Of a stretch of 64,000 nucleotides of DNA, positions 29,917 to 38,700 are shown piece after piece. Each line of letters begins with the position of its first letter. The first letter of the stretch is position 1. Origin of the DNA: RSA11 sp965652565 (GTDB lineage: Bacteria > Actinomycetota > Thermoleophilia > Solirubrobacterales > 70-9). The notes beneath the pieces are model-generated. The model was not told the DNA's origin, did no database searches, and saw only the letters and a list, made by a program, of their open reading frames with translations. The position numbers and the translations under genes were made by a program. The stretch is taken from assembly GCA_965652565.1 (NCBI GenBank), contig CBFGWL010000002.1, positions 1 to 64,000 on the forward strand. Direction: 5' to 3'.

Positions 29917-30798
29917 CTAGGAGCGCAGGACGTCGGCCATGCGCTCGGGCTCGACGCCCAGCGCCTCGGCGTCGGTGGTGCCCCGCTCGCTCAGCATGGG
30001 GACCTCGAACAGCTCGGCCTCCTCCCAGGCAGCGAACGCAGCGTTGCCCATGACGCGGCGCACCGCGCCGAGCCCCAGCCGCACGAGGTTGAGCGGCACG
30101 TGCACGATCGGCCGCGGGCGCCCGGCGGTCTCGGCGATCAGGCGGGTCATCTGCTCGTAGGTGAGCGTGTCGGGGCCCGCGAGCTCGTAACGGCGCGACT
30201 CGCCGTCGCGCTCGAGGTCGGCGATCACGCAACGCGCCACGTCCTGCGCCCAGATCGGCTGGTACGCGGCCTGGCCGCTGCCCGACACAGGCAGGACGGG
30301 GAGCAGGGCGAGCCGGCGGGTGAGGCGCACCCACGGATCGTCGCGGTCGTAGACGATTGACGGCGCGAACACCGTGGTCGCAAGCGGCGACTCCAGGACC
30401 GCGCGCTCAGCGGCGGCCTTCGCGCGGAAGAAGCGCGTGCGCTGAAACTCGGTAGCGCCGAGGGCCGAGAAGAACACGAAGCGCTCGACGCCGGCCTCCT
30501 CCGCCGCGCGCAGGAGCCGGGCGGTGGCCAGGCCGTTCAGCTCCTCCACGCGGGCCGCCGGCTGGTCGCGGATCGCCGCCGCGAGGTGGATCACGGTCGA
30601 GACGCCGCGCAGGGCTTGCCGGCGGATGCGCGGGTCGCGCATCTCCGCGAGGTCGCCGAGGGCGATGCGGACCTCCACGCGGTTGCGGCCGAGGCGCCGC
30701 GGGTCGCGCACGAGCGCGCGCACCTCGGCGCCCGACTCGAGCAGCATCGGCAGAAGCGCCCGCCCGATCGTCCCGGTTGCTCCTGTGAGCAGGATCAC
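29917..30798 (-). CDS. NAD(P)H-binding NmrA/SDR-family protein
   Basis: About 293 residues. It begins with the Rossmann loop VILLTGATGTIGRALLP, continues with VIHLAAAIRDQP and FVFFSALGA (the position of the SDR Ser), and has a C-terminal substrate domain (PIWAQDVARCV, RYELAGPDTLTYEQM). It is an atypical SDR of the NDUFA9/NmrA type, which bind NAD(P) and act in quinone or complex I-related roles, redox sensing, or reductase chemistry. I start it at GTG 30798; upstream in-frame GTGs at 30819 and 30846 are possible and none has a clear ribosome-binding site. It is the intact parent of the truncated copy at 29280. Confidence 0.8.
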   Translation of the reverse strand: MILLTGATGTIGRALLPMLLESGAEVRALVRDPRRLGRNRVEVRIALGDLAEMRDPRIRRQALRGVSTVIHLAAAIRDQPAARVEELNGLATARLLRAAEEAGVERFVFFSALGATEFQRTRFFRAKAAAERAVLESPLATTVFAPSIVYDRDDPWVRLTRRLALLPVLPVSGSGQAAYQPIWAQDVARCVIADLERDGESRRYELAGPDTLTYEQMTRLIAETAGRPRPIVHVPLNLVRLGLGAVRRVMGNAAFAAWEEAELFEVPMLSERGTTDAEALGVEPERMADVLRS

Positions 30799-30924
30799 CA
30801 GGACGCAGGTTATTCGCACTCGGCGGCGAAGCCTGCCGCTCGACACATAGAATGCGCGCCGCCGCGGGCGCCCGAACTCGCCGCGGCGTCCTCACCAACG
30901 AACTTCGAAGGGAATAGAACGACC

Positions 30925-31182
30925 GTGGCCTACGTCATCGCCGAACCGTGCATCGGCCAGAAGGACAACTCGTGCGTCGAGGTTTGTCCCGTCGACTGCA
31001 TTCATCCGACGCCTGACGAGCCCGACTACGAATCGGTCGAGCAGCTCTACATCGATCCCGACGAGTGCATCGACTGCGACGCCTGCGTCGAGGCCTGCCC
31101 GGTGGACGCCTGCTTTGCGGAGGACCAGCTCCCGGAGGAGTGGGCCCACTTCGCGGAGATCAATGCCGCCTACTTCCAGTAG
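30925..31182 (+). CDS. fdxA: 7Fe ferredoxin ([3Fe-4S][4Fe-4S])
   Basis: 85 residues. The first cluster motif is CIGQKDNSCVEVCPVDC, where one of the four Cys positions is altered as in 7Fe ferredoxins. The second is CIDCDACVEACPVDAC. The mature protein is strongly acidic. It carries electrons in the cytoplasm, for example to cytochromes P450 or oxidoreductases. GAAGGGA precedes the GTG start at 30925. It is convergent with mrp, another iron-sulphur protein. Confidence 0.93.
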   Translation: MAYVIAEPCIGQKDNSCVEVCPVDCIHPTPDEPDYESVEQLYIDPDECIDCDACVEACPVDACFAEDQLPEEWAHFAEINAAYFQ

Positions 31183-31197
31183 GCCGCCAGGCTCTCG

Positions 31198-32352
31198 CTA
31201 CTGCACCATCGGCAGCTCGGTGCCGCTGACCGAGCCGTTGCCGACCGACACCGGCGCCGGATCCGACTGGATCATCGGCAGCGCCTGCGGCGTCGCGGCC
31301 AGGATGCCGCGCGCGGTCTGGCGGATCGCCACCGACGCCGGATCGTCGGGCTTGGCGAGGACGAGCGGGGTGCCGCTGTCGGCGTGGGTGCGCAGGTCCT
31401 CCGAAAGCGGGACCTTGCCGAGGAGCGGCACCTCGAGCTCGTCCGCGAGCAGCTGACCACCGCCCTCGCCGAAGATCGTGAACCGCTGTCCGTCGGGCGT
31501 GGTGAAGCCGGACATGTTCTCGATCACGCCGAGCACCTCGAGGTCGACCTTGCTGGCCATCTCGGCGGCGCGCCGCGCCACCGACTGGGCGGCCGGCTGC
31601 GGCGTCGTGACGATCGTGATCTTGGCCTGCGGCAGCAGCTGGGCGAGCGTCATCGAGACGTCGCCGGTGCCGGGCGGCAGGTCGAGCAGCAGGTAGTCGA
31701 GCTCGCCCCAGTCGACGTCCTCGAGGAACTGCTGGATCGCCTTGTGGAGCATCGGCCCGCGCCACACCACGGCAGCGTTGGGCTCGATGAAGAAACCGAT
31801 CGACATGACCTTCACGCCGGCGGGGCCGTCGAGCGGGATGATCTTGCGCTGCGCGTTCACGTCGGGCTTGCCCTCGACGCCGAGCATGCGCGGGATCGAG
31901 TAGCCGTAGACGTCGGCGTCGAGCGCGCCGGCCGAGGAGCCCTCGGCGGCGAGCGCGGCCGCGAGGTTCGCGGTCATCGTCGACTTGCCGACGCCGCCCT
32001 TCCCGGAGGCGACGCAGATCACGTTCTTGACCTGCGCGAGGGCGCCCTCGGGCAGCCGGTTGCGGCCCAGCGTCTGCTGGAGCCGGCCGCGCTCCTCCTC
32101 GGAGAGCACGTCGAACTCGACGGCGACGGAGGTCACGCCCTCCAGCTCGCTCACGTTCTGGACGACGGCCTGCTGGAAGTGCGAGCGGATCGGACAGCCC
32201 GGGGTGGTGAGCGACACGATCACGCCCACCCGGCCGTCCTCGGCGATGTCGATCGCCCGGACCATGCCCAGTTCGACGATGTTGCGGCGCAACTCGGGGT
32301 CGATCACCGCGCGCAGCTTCTCGGTGACCTGCTCCTGCGTTGGAAGAGTCAT
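31198..32352 (-). CDS. mrp: Mrp/NBP35-type iron-sulphur carrier ATPase
   Basis: 384 residues. An N-terminal MIP18 (DUF59) domain (about 1-90; AVIDPELRRNIVELGMV, TTPGCPIRS) precedes the deviant P-loop ATPase (ASGKGGVGKSTMTANLA, DADVYGYSIPRMLG, DLPPGTGDVSMTLAQ). The CxxC that bridges the cluster in many Mrp proteins is absent: the region reads MSGFTTPDGQRFTIFGEGGG. I recall the mycobacterial homologue also lacking it. It probably inserts Fe-S clusters into apoproteins. The start is ATG 32352, divergent from a lipoprotein gene. Confidence 0.92.
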   Translation of the reverse strand: MTLPTQEQVTEKLRAVIDPELRRNIVELGMVRAIDIAEDGRVGVIVSLTTPGCPIRSHFQQAVVQNVSELEGVTSVAVEFDVLSEEERGRLQQTLGRNRLPEGALAQVKNVICVASGKGGVGKSTMTANLAAALAAEGSSAGALDADVYGYSIPRMLGVEGKPDVNAQRKIIPLDGPAGVKVMSIGFFIEPNAAVVWRGPMLHKAIQQFLEDVDWGELDYLLLDLPPGTGDVSMTLAQLLPQAKITIVTTPQPAAQSVARRAAEMASKVDLEVLGVIENMSGFTTPDGQRFTIFGEGGGQLLADELEVPLLGKVPLSEDLRTHADSGTPLVLAKPDDPASVAIRQTARGILAATPQALPMIQSDPAPVSVGNGSVSGTELPMVQ

Positions 32353-32407
32353 TACGAAGCATTGTGGCAAACGCGAGTTCAGCCGCCGAAGCTGCGATGC
32401 TGCGGGA

Positions 32408-32947
32408 ATGCTGAGACCCCACCGCCCTTCATTCACCGGCGCCCGCCGCGGCGTCATCGCCCTCGCCTGTGTCGCCGCGCTCGCGCTCGTCGCGTGCGGC
32501 GACGAGGAGGACGAGCAGCCGCAGGAGCCGACCGTGCAGCGCGACTGCTCGGCCGAGCCGCCGGGGCGCGCGGGCTGGGACGGGGTCGCTCCGGTCGATC
32601 CGTCCACCGGTGAGATCGACGTCAGCGGGTTCAACAACTACCTGAAGTCCGCCGACCCGCCGATCAGCACCTCGCCCTGTGACGCCGCGCACGTGTTCGC
32701 CGAGGGGATCATCGCCGGCGACAACGGCCCGGAGGTCACGGTGGACGTGGCTCCCGAGGGCACGACCGACGCCACCGCCACGATCGTCGCCCAGGGCCTG
32801 CAGGACGACTCGATCGCAGCCCAGCGCTGGACTTTGCAGTTCGCGAGCGCGAACGGCGACGGCATCAAGGTCGTGCAGGCGAACCTCGAGTACCGCTGCC
32901 AGGAGGGGCGCGGCCAGCAGAACTTCTCATCCGAGCTCTGCCTGTAG
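32408..32947 (+). CDS. Secreted lipoprotein of unknown function
   Basis: 179 residues. Signal peptide with a lipobox (ALALVACGD, lipidated Cys), then an acidic linker DEEDEQPQEP. The mature domain has Cys pairs (QRDCSAEPP, TSPCDAAHVF, YRCQEG, ELCL) and looks beta-rich. Anchored on the outer face of the membrane. I do not recognise the family. Confidence 0.68.
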   Translation: MLRPHRPSFTGARRGVIALACVAALALVACGDEEDEQPQEPTVQRDCSAEPPGRAGWDGVAPVDPSTGEIDVSGFNNYLKSADPPISTSPCDAAHVFAEGIIAGDNGPEVTVDVAPEGTTDATATIVAQGLQDDSIAAQRWTLQFASANGDGIKVVQANLEYRCQEGRGQQNFSSELCL

Positions 32948-32989
32948 CGACGCTGCGGCGCAACGCTAGGCGGCGCTTCACCGAAGACA

Positions 32990-33014
32990 AACGGGCCTCA
33001 TCTGGAGGCCCGTT
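32990..33014 (-). terminator. Terminator after the coiled-coil gene (leftward)
   Basis: AACGGGCCTC (32990-32999) and GAGGCCCGTT (33005-33014) form a perfect 10-bp stem with a 5-nt loop. On the minus strand it is followed by TGTCTT, so it best serves the leftward gene ending at 33107. The rest of 32948-33106 shows nothing else. Confidence 0.65.
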
Positions 33015-33106
33015 CGTCAAGGGAGGAGAGTGTTGTGTCTGCTCGCGGGTTACGCGGCGAGCAGCTTCTCCGGATCGCCCACCCTCCAGGCGACCCGGGC
33101 TAAGCG

Positions 33107-33607
33107 TCAGACGAGGGCGCCGACCCGCTCCGTGATCGTGTCCTGCACGTCCTTGACGGCGCGCTCGGCGCGGGTGCGGTTCTCGCGGACGGCCTTCTCG
33201 ACGCGGGCGCGGTTGCCCTCGACGAGCGCCTCGGCCTGCGAGCGGCGCTGGCGCAGGTCGCGCTCGAGCCGGTTGCGCGTCTGGCGCACGCGGGTCGAGA
33301 GCTTGCGGCGCGCCTGGCCGCCGCGGCGCTCGAACTTGTTGAGCTCGCGCTCGAGCTGCGTGCGCAGCTCCTTGAGCTCCTGCTCGCGCTTGCCCGGCTC
33401 GGTCCACGGCTTGACGTTCTCGGCCGCGACGAGGACGACGCCGACGGGGACGTCGACGGCGCGCTCGGCGGCCTGACGGACGTACGAGACGGCGGAGTCG
33501 ACGGAGCGCTCGTCGCGCTTCGCGGTGCTGCGCGAGCGGGTCGTGCTCTTCGCGCGCGTCTTCGTGGTCTTCGTCTTGGGCTTGGAGGTGCTGTTGCTGG
33601 CTGCCAT
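33107..33607 (-). CDS. Basic, coiled-coil protein with a Lys/Ser/Thr tail
   Basis: 166 residues. Residues 1-32 are a low-complexity Lys/Arg/Ser/Thr tail (SKPKTKTTKTRAKSTTRSRS), like histone-H1 or HbhA tails. A short hydrophobic stretch (VDVPVGVVLVAAENV) is followed by a long charged heptad-like coiled coil (about 80-160; ELKELRTQLERELNKFERR). No signal peptide. It could bind DNA, RNA or polyanions. AAGGAG lies upstream of the ATG. The promoter has a 17-bp spacer carrying a LexA-box-like dyad, suggesting damage-inducible expression. Function unknown. Confidence 0.65.
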   Translation of the reverse strand: MAASNSTSKPKTKTTKTRAKSTTRSRSTAKRDERSVDSAVSYVRQAAERAVDVPVGVVLVAAENVKPWTEPGKREQELKELRTQLERELNKFERRGGQARRKLSTRVRQTRNRLERDLRQRRSQAEALVEGNRARVEKAVRENRTRAERAVKDVQDTITERVGALV

Positions 33608-33672
33608 TTGGGCTGACTCCTTGGGGGACTCGAAAGGATCTCGGTCTAAGTTCCTTATTTCTAAGTATGTTC

Positions 33673-33701
33673 ACTCTAGCAGCGAACACATGTTCTTACA
33701 A
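33673..33701 (-). promoter_or_regulatory. SOS-like promoter: LexA-box dyad between -35 and -10
   Basis: On the minus strand, TTGTAA (-35, 33701-33696) and TAGAGT (-10, 33678-33673) are 17 bp apart. The spacer begins with GAAC-ATGT-GTTC (33695-33684), which on the plus strand reads CGAAC-ACAT-GTTC. This fits the actinobacterial/firmicute LexA consensus CGAAC-RNRY-GTTC at every specified position. Expected transcription start is near 33666, giving a leader of about 58 nt. The -10 also fits the TANNNT of PafBC-type promoters. Regulator binding is inferred. Confidence 0.6.
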
Positions 33702-33785
33702 CGGGCGCGCTGCGCGGTTACACCGCACGCCAAAGCGAGCGCCGGTCAGAGGCCGGGCGGCGGCCGCGGGGAGTGGGAGGGCGCG

Positions 33786-34850
33786 CTACGCGGCTGCCGC
33801 GACGCGCTCGAGCCACGCCCGCGGGCTCTCGAGCTCGCTCAGGCTGGGGAGCGCCGCCGGCTCGTCCCAGACGCGGTTGAGGCCCGCGATGCCCGCGCGC
33901 TCGGCCACCGCGTCGCAGAACCGCTTGCCGCGCTCGTACTGCTCGATCTTCATGCCCAGGCCGAGCACCCTGGCGATCGCGTCGGCGAGGCCTGAGCGCT
34001 GCGCCCGCCGCGCGTCGAGGTTCGCCCGCATTGCCGCGAGCTCAGGGTTTCCTTCGAGCGCCGCGTCCATCACGTGCTCGGCGTAGCCCTCGAGCACGGA
34101 CATCGCCGCCTGGATGCGGTCGAGCAGCGCTGCCTGCTGGGGGCCGGCAAGCGCGCGAGCGAGCTCGCCGCGCAGCGCCTTGCCGACCGCCGCGCGCGGG
34201 TCGCTGAGCACCAGCCGCTTGAGTCCCCCAGCGATCCGGCCCAGGTCGATGTTCCCCGAAGCGGACTCGATCAGCGAGCGCAAGAGCTCGGCGAGGTGGT
34301 CGCGCAGCCACGGCACCGCGGCGAACTGCACGGCGTGCGTCTGCTCGTGGAGCAGGACCCATTCGATGAATCGCGTCTCGCAGGCGCCGATCTGATCGGC
34401 GACGGAGCGCGCGTTGGCCGACACGATCATCAGGCTCGCCGGTCGGTCGGATCCGTCGAGGGCCACGCGCAGCTGCCCGACCACGCGGCGCGCGGCATAC
34501 CCGATGGCGACGCCCGCCTCGACGCCCGCGGCGGCGCCCATCACGCCGCGCCCAACCGAACCGAGCGGCCCGGGCAGGGCGGCGCCGTCCATGATGCGCT
34601 CGAGCGGGGCGGTGAGCCCGCGCAGGTCCTCGAGGTTGGCGGCGATCCACCGGTGCCGGTCGACCACCTCAGGCGGCGGAGTGGGGCCGCTCGGCTGCAG
34701 GCCGGTGTAGGAGAGCACCGCTTCGAGCGTGCTCTCGCCGATGCGCTTGACCTCGGGATCGCCGAGGACGAGCCTGGTGTGCTGGCCGCCGGCGACCGTG
34801 CGCGCGACCTTGCCCGCGAGTTCCCAGTCGACGGTCGCCCCGGCGCTCAA
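33786..34850 (-). CDS. DUF2342 zinc-dependent metalloprotease (coenzyme F420-associated)
   Basis: 354 residues with the HEQTH zinc motif in WVLLHEQTHAVQF and a downstream Glu (LEGYAEHVMD). The N-terminal ARTVAGGQHTRLVL and RHRWIAANLEDLRGL segments match the actinobacterial DUF2342 family, whose distribution tracks with coenzyme F420 production. The start is TTG 34850 within the stop of the upstream phosphatase (TTGA), so translation is coupled. The protein substrate is unknown. Confidence 0.85.
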   Translation of the reverse strand: MSAGATVDWELAGKVARTVAGGQHTRLVLGDPEVKRIGESTLEAVLSYTGLQPSGPTPPPEVVDRHRWIAANLEDLRGLTAPLERIMDGAALPGPLGSVGRGVMGAAAGVEAGVAIGYAARRVVGQLRVALDGSDRPASLMIVSANARSVADQIGACETRFIEWVLLHEQTHAVQFAAVPWLRDHLAELLRSLIESASGNIDLGRIAGGLKRLVLSDPRAAVGKALRGELARALAGPQQAALLDRIQAAMSVLEGYAEHVMDAALEGNPELAAMRANLDARRAQRSGLADAIARVLGLGMKIEQYERGKRFCDAVAERAGIAGLNRVWDEPAALPSLSELESPRAWLERVAAAA

Positions 34851-35704
34851 TGGCCCGGGTCTTCGGAGACCCGCTGGGCGGCGATGACCGTGGCGAGCAT
34901 CTCCTCGTCGTGCGCGGCGGTCACGCGGTAGCGCGCGTCGAGGTCCAGCGTCGCCTCGTCGAGCGCGTAGCCCTCGAAGTCCAGGACGCCGCCCGCTTCA
35001 CGGACGAGCAGCTGGGCCGCCGCTGCGTCAACCGAGCGGCAGCCGCGGGTGCTCAGCATCGCGTCGAGCCGTCCGGTCGCGACGTAGGCCAATGTGATCG
35101 CGATCGCTCCGATCGAGCGCACCCGATACGCCTTCCCGGCGAGGGCGGCGATCGCCGGCGCGATCGCGCCCGGCTCGGCCGACTCGATGCCGACGACCTC
35201 GAGGCCGTGCCCGGGGCCCGTCGCCGTCACCGGCACGCCGTTGAGCTGGACGCCCTGCCCGCGACGCGCCACGAACTCCTCGCGCGCGCCGAAGTCGTAC
35301 ACGAAGCCGAACTCGACGTCGGCCATCGTGGGGCCGGAGGCGACGGCGACCGACAGCGCGCAGGACGGGATCGTGCGGCGCAGGTTGAGCGAGCCGTCGA
35401 TCGGGTCGATCACGACCCAGCGCGACTCGGGATCGTCGCCGAAGTCGATGGTGCCCCGCTCCTCGGAGACCGCGCGGAAGCTGGCGCCCGCCGCGGCCAT
35501 GCGCTCGAGCTCGGCGAAGACGATGTCCTCGCTGCGGCGATCGAGGACGAGCGAGTGATCGCCGCCCTCGCCAACGCCCTCGAACTCGGTCCGGCCTGCG
35601 ATCGTGCGGTCTGAGGCCAGCAGCTCGGCCTGCGCCGCGGTCACGCGCCGCAGGGCCCCCAGCCAGTCCGTGTCCGCCGTCGAGTGCGCAGGCACCACAT
35701 CCAC
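34847..35704 (-). CDS. Inositol monophosphatase-family phosphatase
   Basis: 285 residues with the Mg-dependent phosphatase motifs SEERG, DPIDGSLN and SVDAAAAQLLVREAGG. Members dephosphorylate inositol-phosphate, fructose-1,6-bisphosphate or PAP. The GTG at 35704 is preferred; a GTG at 35761 would place a perfect 11-bp inverted repeat inside the coding sequence. It is the first gene of a two-gene operon with the DUF2342 metalloprotease, an association I recall for this metalloprotease family. Substrate not determinable. Confidence 0.85.
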   Translation of the reverse strand: MDVVPAHSTADTDWLGALRRVTAAQAELLASDRTIAGRTEFEGVGEGGDHSLVLDRRSEDIVFAELERMAAAGASFRAVSEERGTIDFGDDPESRWVVIDPIDGSLNLRRTIPSCALSVAVASGPTMADVEFGFVYDFGAREEFVARRGQGVQLNGVPVTATGPGHGLEVVGIESAEPGAIAPAIAALAGKAYRVRSIGAIAITLAYVATGRLDAMLSTRGCRSVDAAAAQLLVREAGGVLDFEGYALDEATLDLDARYRVTAAHDEEMLATVIAAQRVSEDPGH

Positions 35705-35716
35705 TCTATTGCCCAG

Positions 35717-35745
35717 GCTCAGGCGCGTTAGCGGCGCGCCTGAGC
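35717..35745. promoter_or_regulatory. 11-bp perfect inverted repeat in a divergent intergenic region
   Basis: GCTCAGGCGCG (35717-35727), 7-bp spacer TTAGCGG, CGCGCCTGAGC (35735-35745). It lies between the phosphatase start (35704) and the helicase-nuclease start (35771). It could be a shared operator or form a cruciform or hairpin. No regulator is adjacent. Confidence 0.5.
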
Positions 35746-35770
35746 GGCTAGCGTTGTCCACAGAGGAAGC

Positions 35771-38700
35771 GTGGAGGCTGGCGAGGGAACTGGACAGGGC
35801 CTAGGGGCCGAGGCCGTGGCCGCCCACGAAAGCGGTGCCCTGCTGCTCCTGGGGACGGCCGGGACCGGCCGGACCGAAGCCCTCGTCCGCCGCGCTGCGG
35901 CGCTGACCGAGCGCGGGATCGATCCGCGCACGCTGCTCGTCATCACGCGCGGACGCGCCAATGCCGCGCTCTTACGCCTGCGCATCGAGCGGGCGCTGGG
36001 TCACGCGCACGACGAGGTCTGGGTAGGGACCTACGAGGAGATCGCCGAGCGTCTGCTGCGCGACTACCCGGTCGAGGCGGGCCTCGACCCGTTCTTCGCC
36101 ACCGTGCGCCCGCCGGAGCGCCTGGCGCTCATGCTCGACCACCTCGACGAGTTGCCCCTGCGCCGCCACGAGATCCGCGGCAACCCCACGGGCCTGCTGG
36201 CTCGGCTGCTGCGCCGGATCGACCTGCTCAAGCTCGAACGGATCAGCCCCGGGGCGTTGCGCGACTGGGCGCAGGACCGCGAGCGCGCCGCGTCGACGGC
36301 CGGGGAGCGCGAGCGCGCCCGCCAGGAGCTCGAGTTCGCCGAGCTCTACGCCCGCCACGACGCGATCCTGCGCGACAGCGGCTGCCTCGACGACGGCGAA
36401 CTGGTCCTTGTGGCCGGGCGCTTGCTCGGGAGCCGGGCGGACGTCGCCGAGGACGTGGCCGCGCGCTTCGCGCACGTGCTCGTCGACGAACTCGAGGATG
36501 CCTGCGGCGCCCACCTCGCGCTGCTCGCCGGGGCGACCCCGGGCGCGGCGAGCGTGGTTGCGAGTTGTGACCCGGCGCAGGCCGTGCGCCGCACGCGCGG
36601 CGCGGGCGAGGCGTCGCTGGGGGTCTTCCGCCGCTTGCATCCCGACGCCCGCGAGGTCACGCTCGCCGCGCCGCGCCGCCACGGCGGAGAAGTGACCACG
36701 GTCGTGAGCGCCGTCGCCGGCGAGATCCCCGGGGCGCTCGGCGTCGAGCGAGCCGCCGGGGCCGGGGAGGGCGTTCGCTTCTGGCGTTGCGCCGGGGAGC
36801 GGGCGCAGGCCCAGGCCGCGGCGCGTGAGATCGAGCAGCTTCTCGCCGGCGGGGACGTGCCGGCCGAGCGGGTTGGCGTGGTGGTGAGCTCCGGATGGCG
36901 GGAGGGGCGGTTGGTCGCCGCGGCCCTGGAGGAGCGCAGCGTGCCGTTTCGCTTCGCCGGCGACGCGGCGTTCTTCGGGCGCCCGGAGGTGCGCGACGTC
37001 CTGGCCTGGCTGCGGATGCTCGCCGACCCCAACGACGCCGCCGCCGTGGTCCGCGCGCTCACGCGCCCGCCGACCGAACTGCGCTCCGGCGATCTGGCGC
37101 GCGTCACCACGATCGCCCGGCGGCGCAAGCTCGACATGGTCGCGGCGCTCGAGGCCGCGCTGGAGAGCCCGCAGCTGCGCCCCGAGGCACGCGATCGCAT
37201 CCAGGGGTTCCTGAAGCTCCAGCGTTCCGCGGCGAACGCGCTCGAGGCGATGCGCGCCGACGTCTTCGTGCGCCGGCTGATCGAGCGGATCGGGCTGCGC
37301 CGCCAGCGCCTGTTCGCGGCCACGCCGGAGGCGGCGGAGCGCCTCGTGAACCTCTCCCGCCTGGCGGAGCTCGCCGCGGAGTGGTCCCAGCGCGTTCCGC
37401 GCGGGTCCGTGCGCGACTTCGTGCGCCACATCACCGCGATCGCCGACGCTGGGGAGCTGGGTCACGACGACGGCGGCGCGCCGGTCGCGGGCGCCGTCGT
37501 CCTCGCCGAGCCGGAGCAGGTCAAGGGCCTCGAGTTCGATCACCTGTACCTGCTCGGGCTCGGGGAGGGCTGCCTTGGCGGCGCGCCGTGGGAGGACCGC
37601 GCCATCCCCGACGAGCTGTTGGAGGAGCCGCTGCCGCCCGCCGACGACGCGGCGGTCGCGCGCAAGCGGGCGATGCTCGCCTACGTCGCGATGAGCCGAG
37701 CCGCGAAGACGCTCGTGCTCTCGTGGCCCGACGAGCCTGACCGTGCCGCGGCCCCGGCGCACTTCTACGAGGCCGCCCGCGTGGCGCTCGGCGCCGAGGA
37801 GGAGGTGCACGAGGAGGAGGTCTTCGGGCCGGCCGAGGGGCTCCACGCCACCTACCGGATGATTCGCGACGAGGTGCTGGAGAGCTCCTGGCGCGCGGGC
37901 TCGGCGCTCTCGGAGATGCGGCTCGACACGGTCGAGGACGTGACCGCCGCGGTCACCCGCTACCTCGAGCTCATCAAGCTCGCCGCGCTCCTGCAGCGCC
38001 CCGGCGACGAGCCCGCCCGCGACGTGCTCGCCGCGCTCAACGAGGCGCTCGGCCGCGTGGCGACCCCCGAGCAGCGCGCGGCGCTCGAGGCCTCGGCGCT
38101 CGACCAGTACGTGCTGGGCGAGGAGCGCGAGCGCGACGCGCGTCGCGAGCTGGTCGCGGCCCGGCGCGAGCCCTCGCTCGAGCGCTTCATCCCGCGCCGC
38201 GACGGCGGCCTCGCGCTGTCGGCCTCCGACCTCGACCTCTACCGGACGTGCCCGCTCAAGTACAAGTTCGCGCGCGTCTTCGCGATCCCGCAGGAGCCGA
38301 CGATCAACCAGCGCTTCGGGATCCTCATCCACAACGTGCTGGAGCGCTTCCACGCCGAGGAGCTCCGGGGAACCGAGACCGGCGCCCAGCGCGCGGGCAC
38401 GCTCGACCGCCTGCTCTCGCTCTTTGAGGCGGGCTGGCGACGTCAGGGCTTCGGCTCCTCGGACGACGAGCTGCAGTACCGCGACCGGGCGGTCGCGGCG
38501 CTCGCCCGATACCACGAGCGGCACCTGCGCGCCGAGTCGCGGCCCGTGTGGCTCGAGCGGCGCTTCGCCTTCGCGATCGGCCCGCACCAGCTGCGCGGCC
38601 GGGTGGACCGCATCGACCAGCTCCCGGGCGGCGAGTACGAGCTCATCGACTACAAGACCGGCGACCGCCGCCCGGCCGAGCTCGCCGACGACCTTCAGCT

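Noticed and set aside
31198..32352. Loss of the Mrp CxxC motif as a novelty
   Set aside because: Actinobacterial Mrp proteins, as I recall the mycobacterial one, also lack it, so it is probably normal for the lineage.
35972..38587. An 871-codon open frame on the minus strand opposite the helicase-nuclease
   Set aside because: It is a GC-driven antisense shadow: no recognisable domain, low-complexity Arg/Leu/Glu composition, while the plus strand encodes a clear helicase-nuclease.
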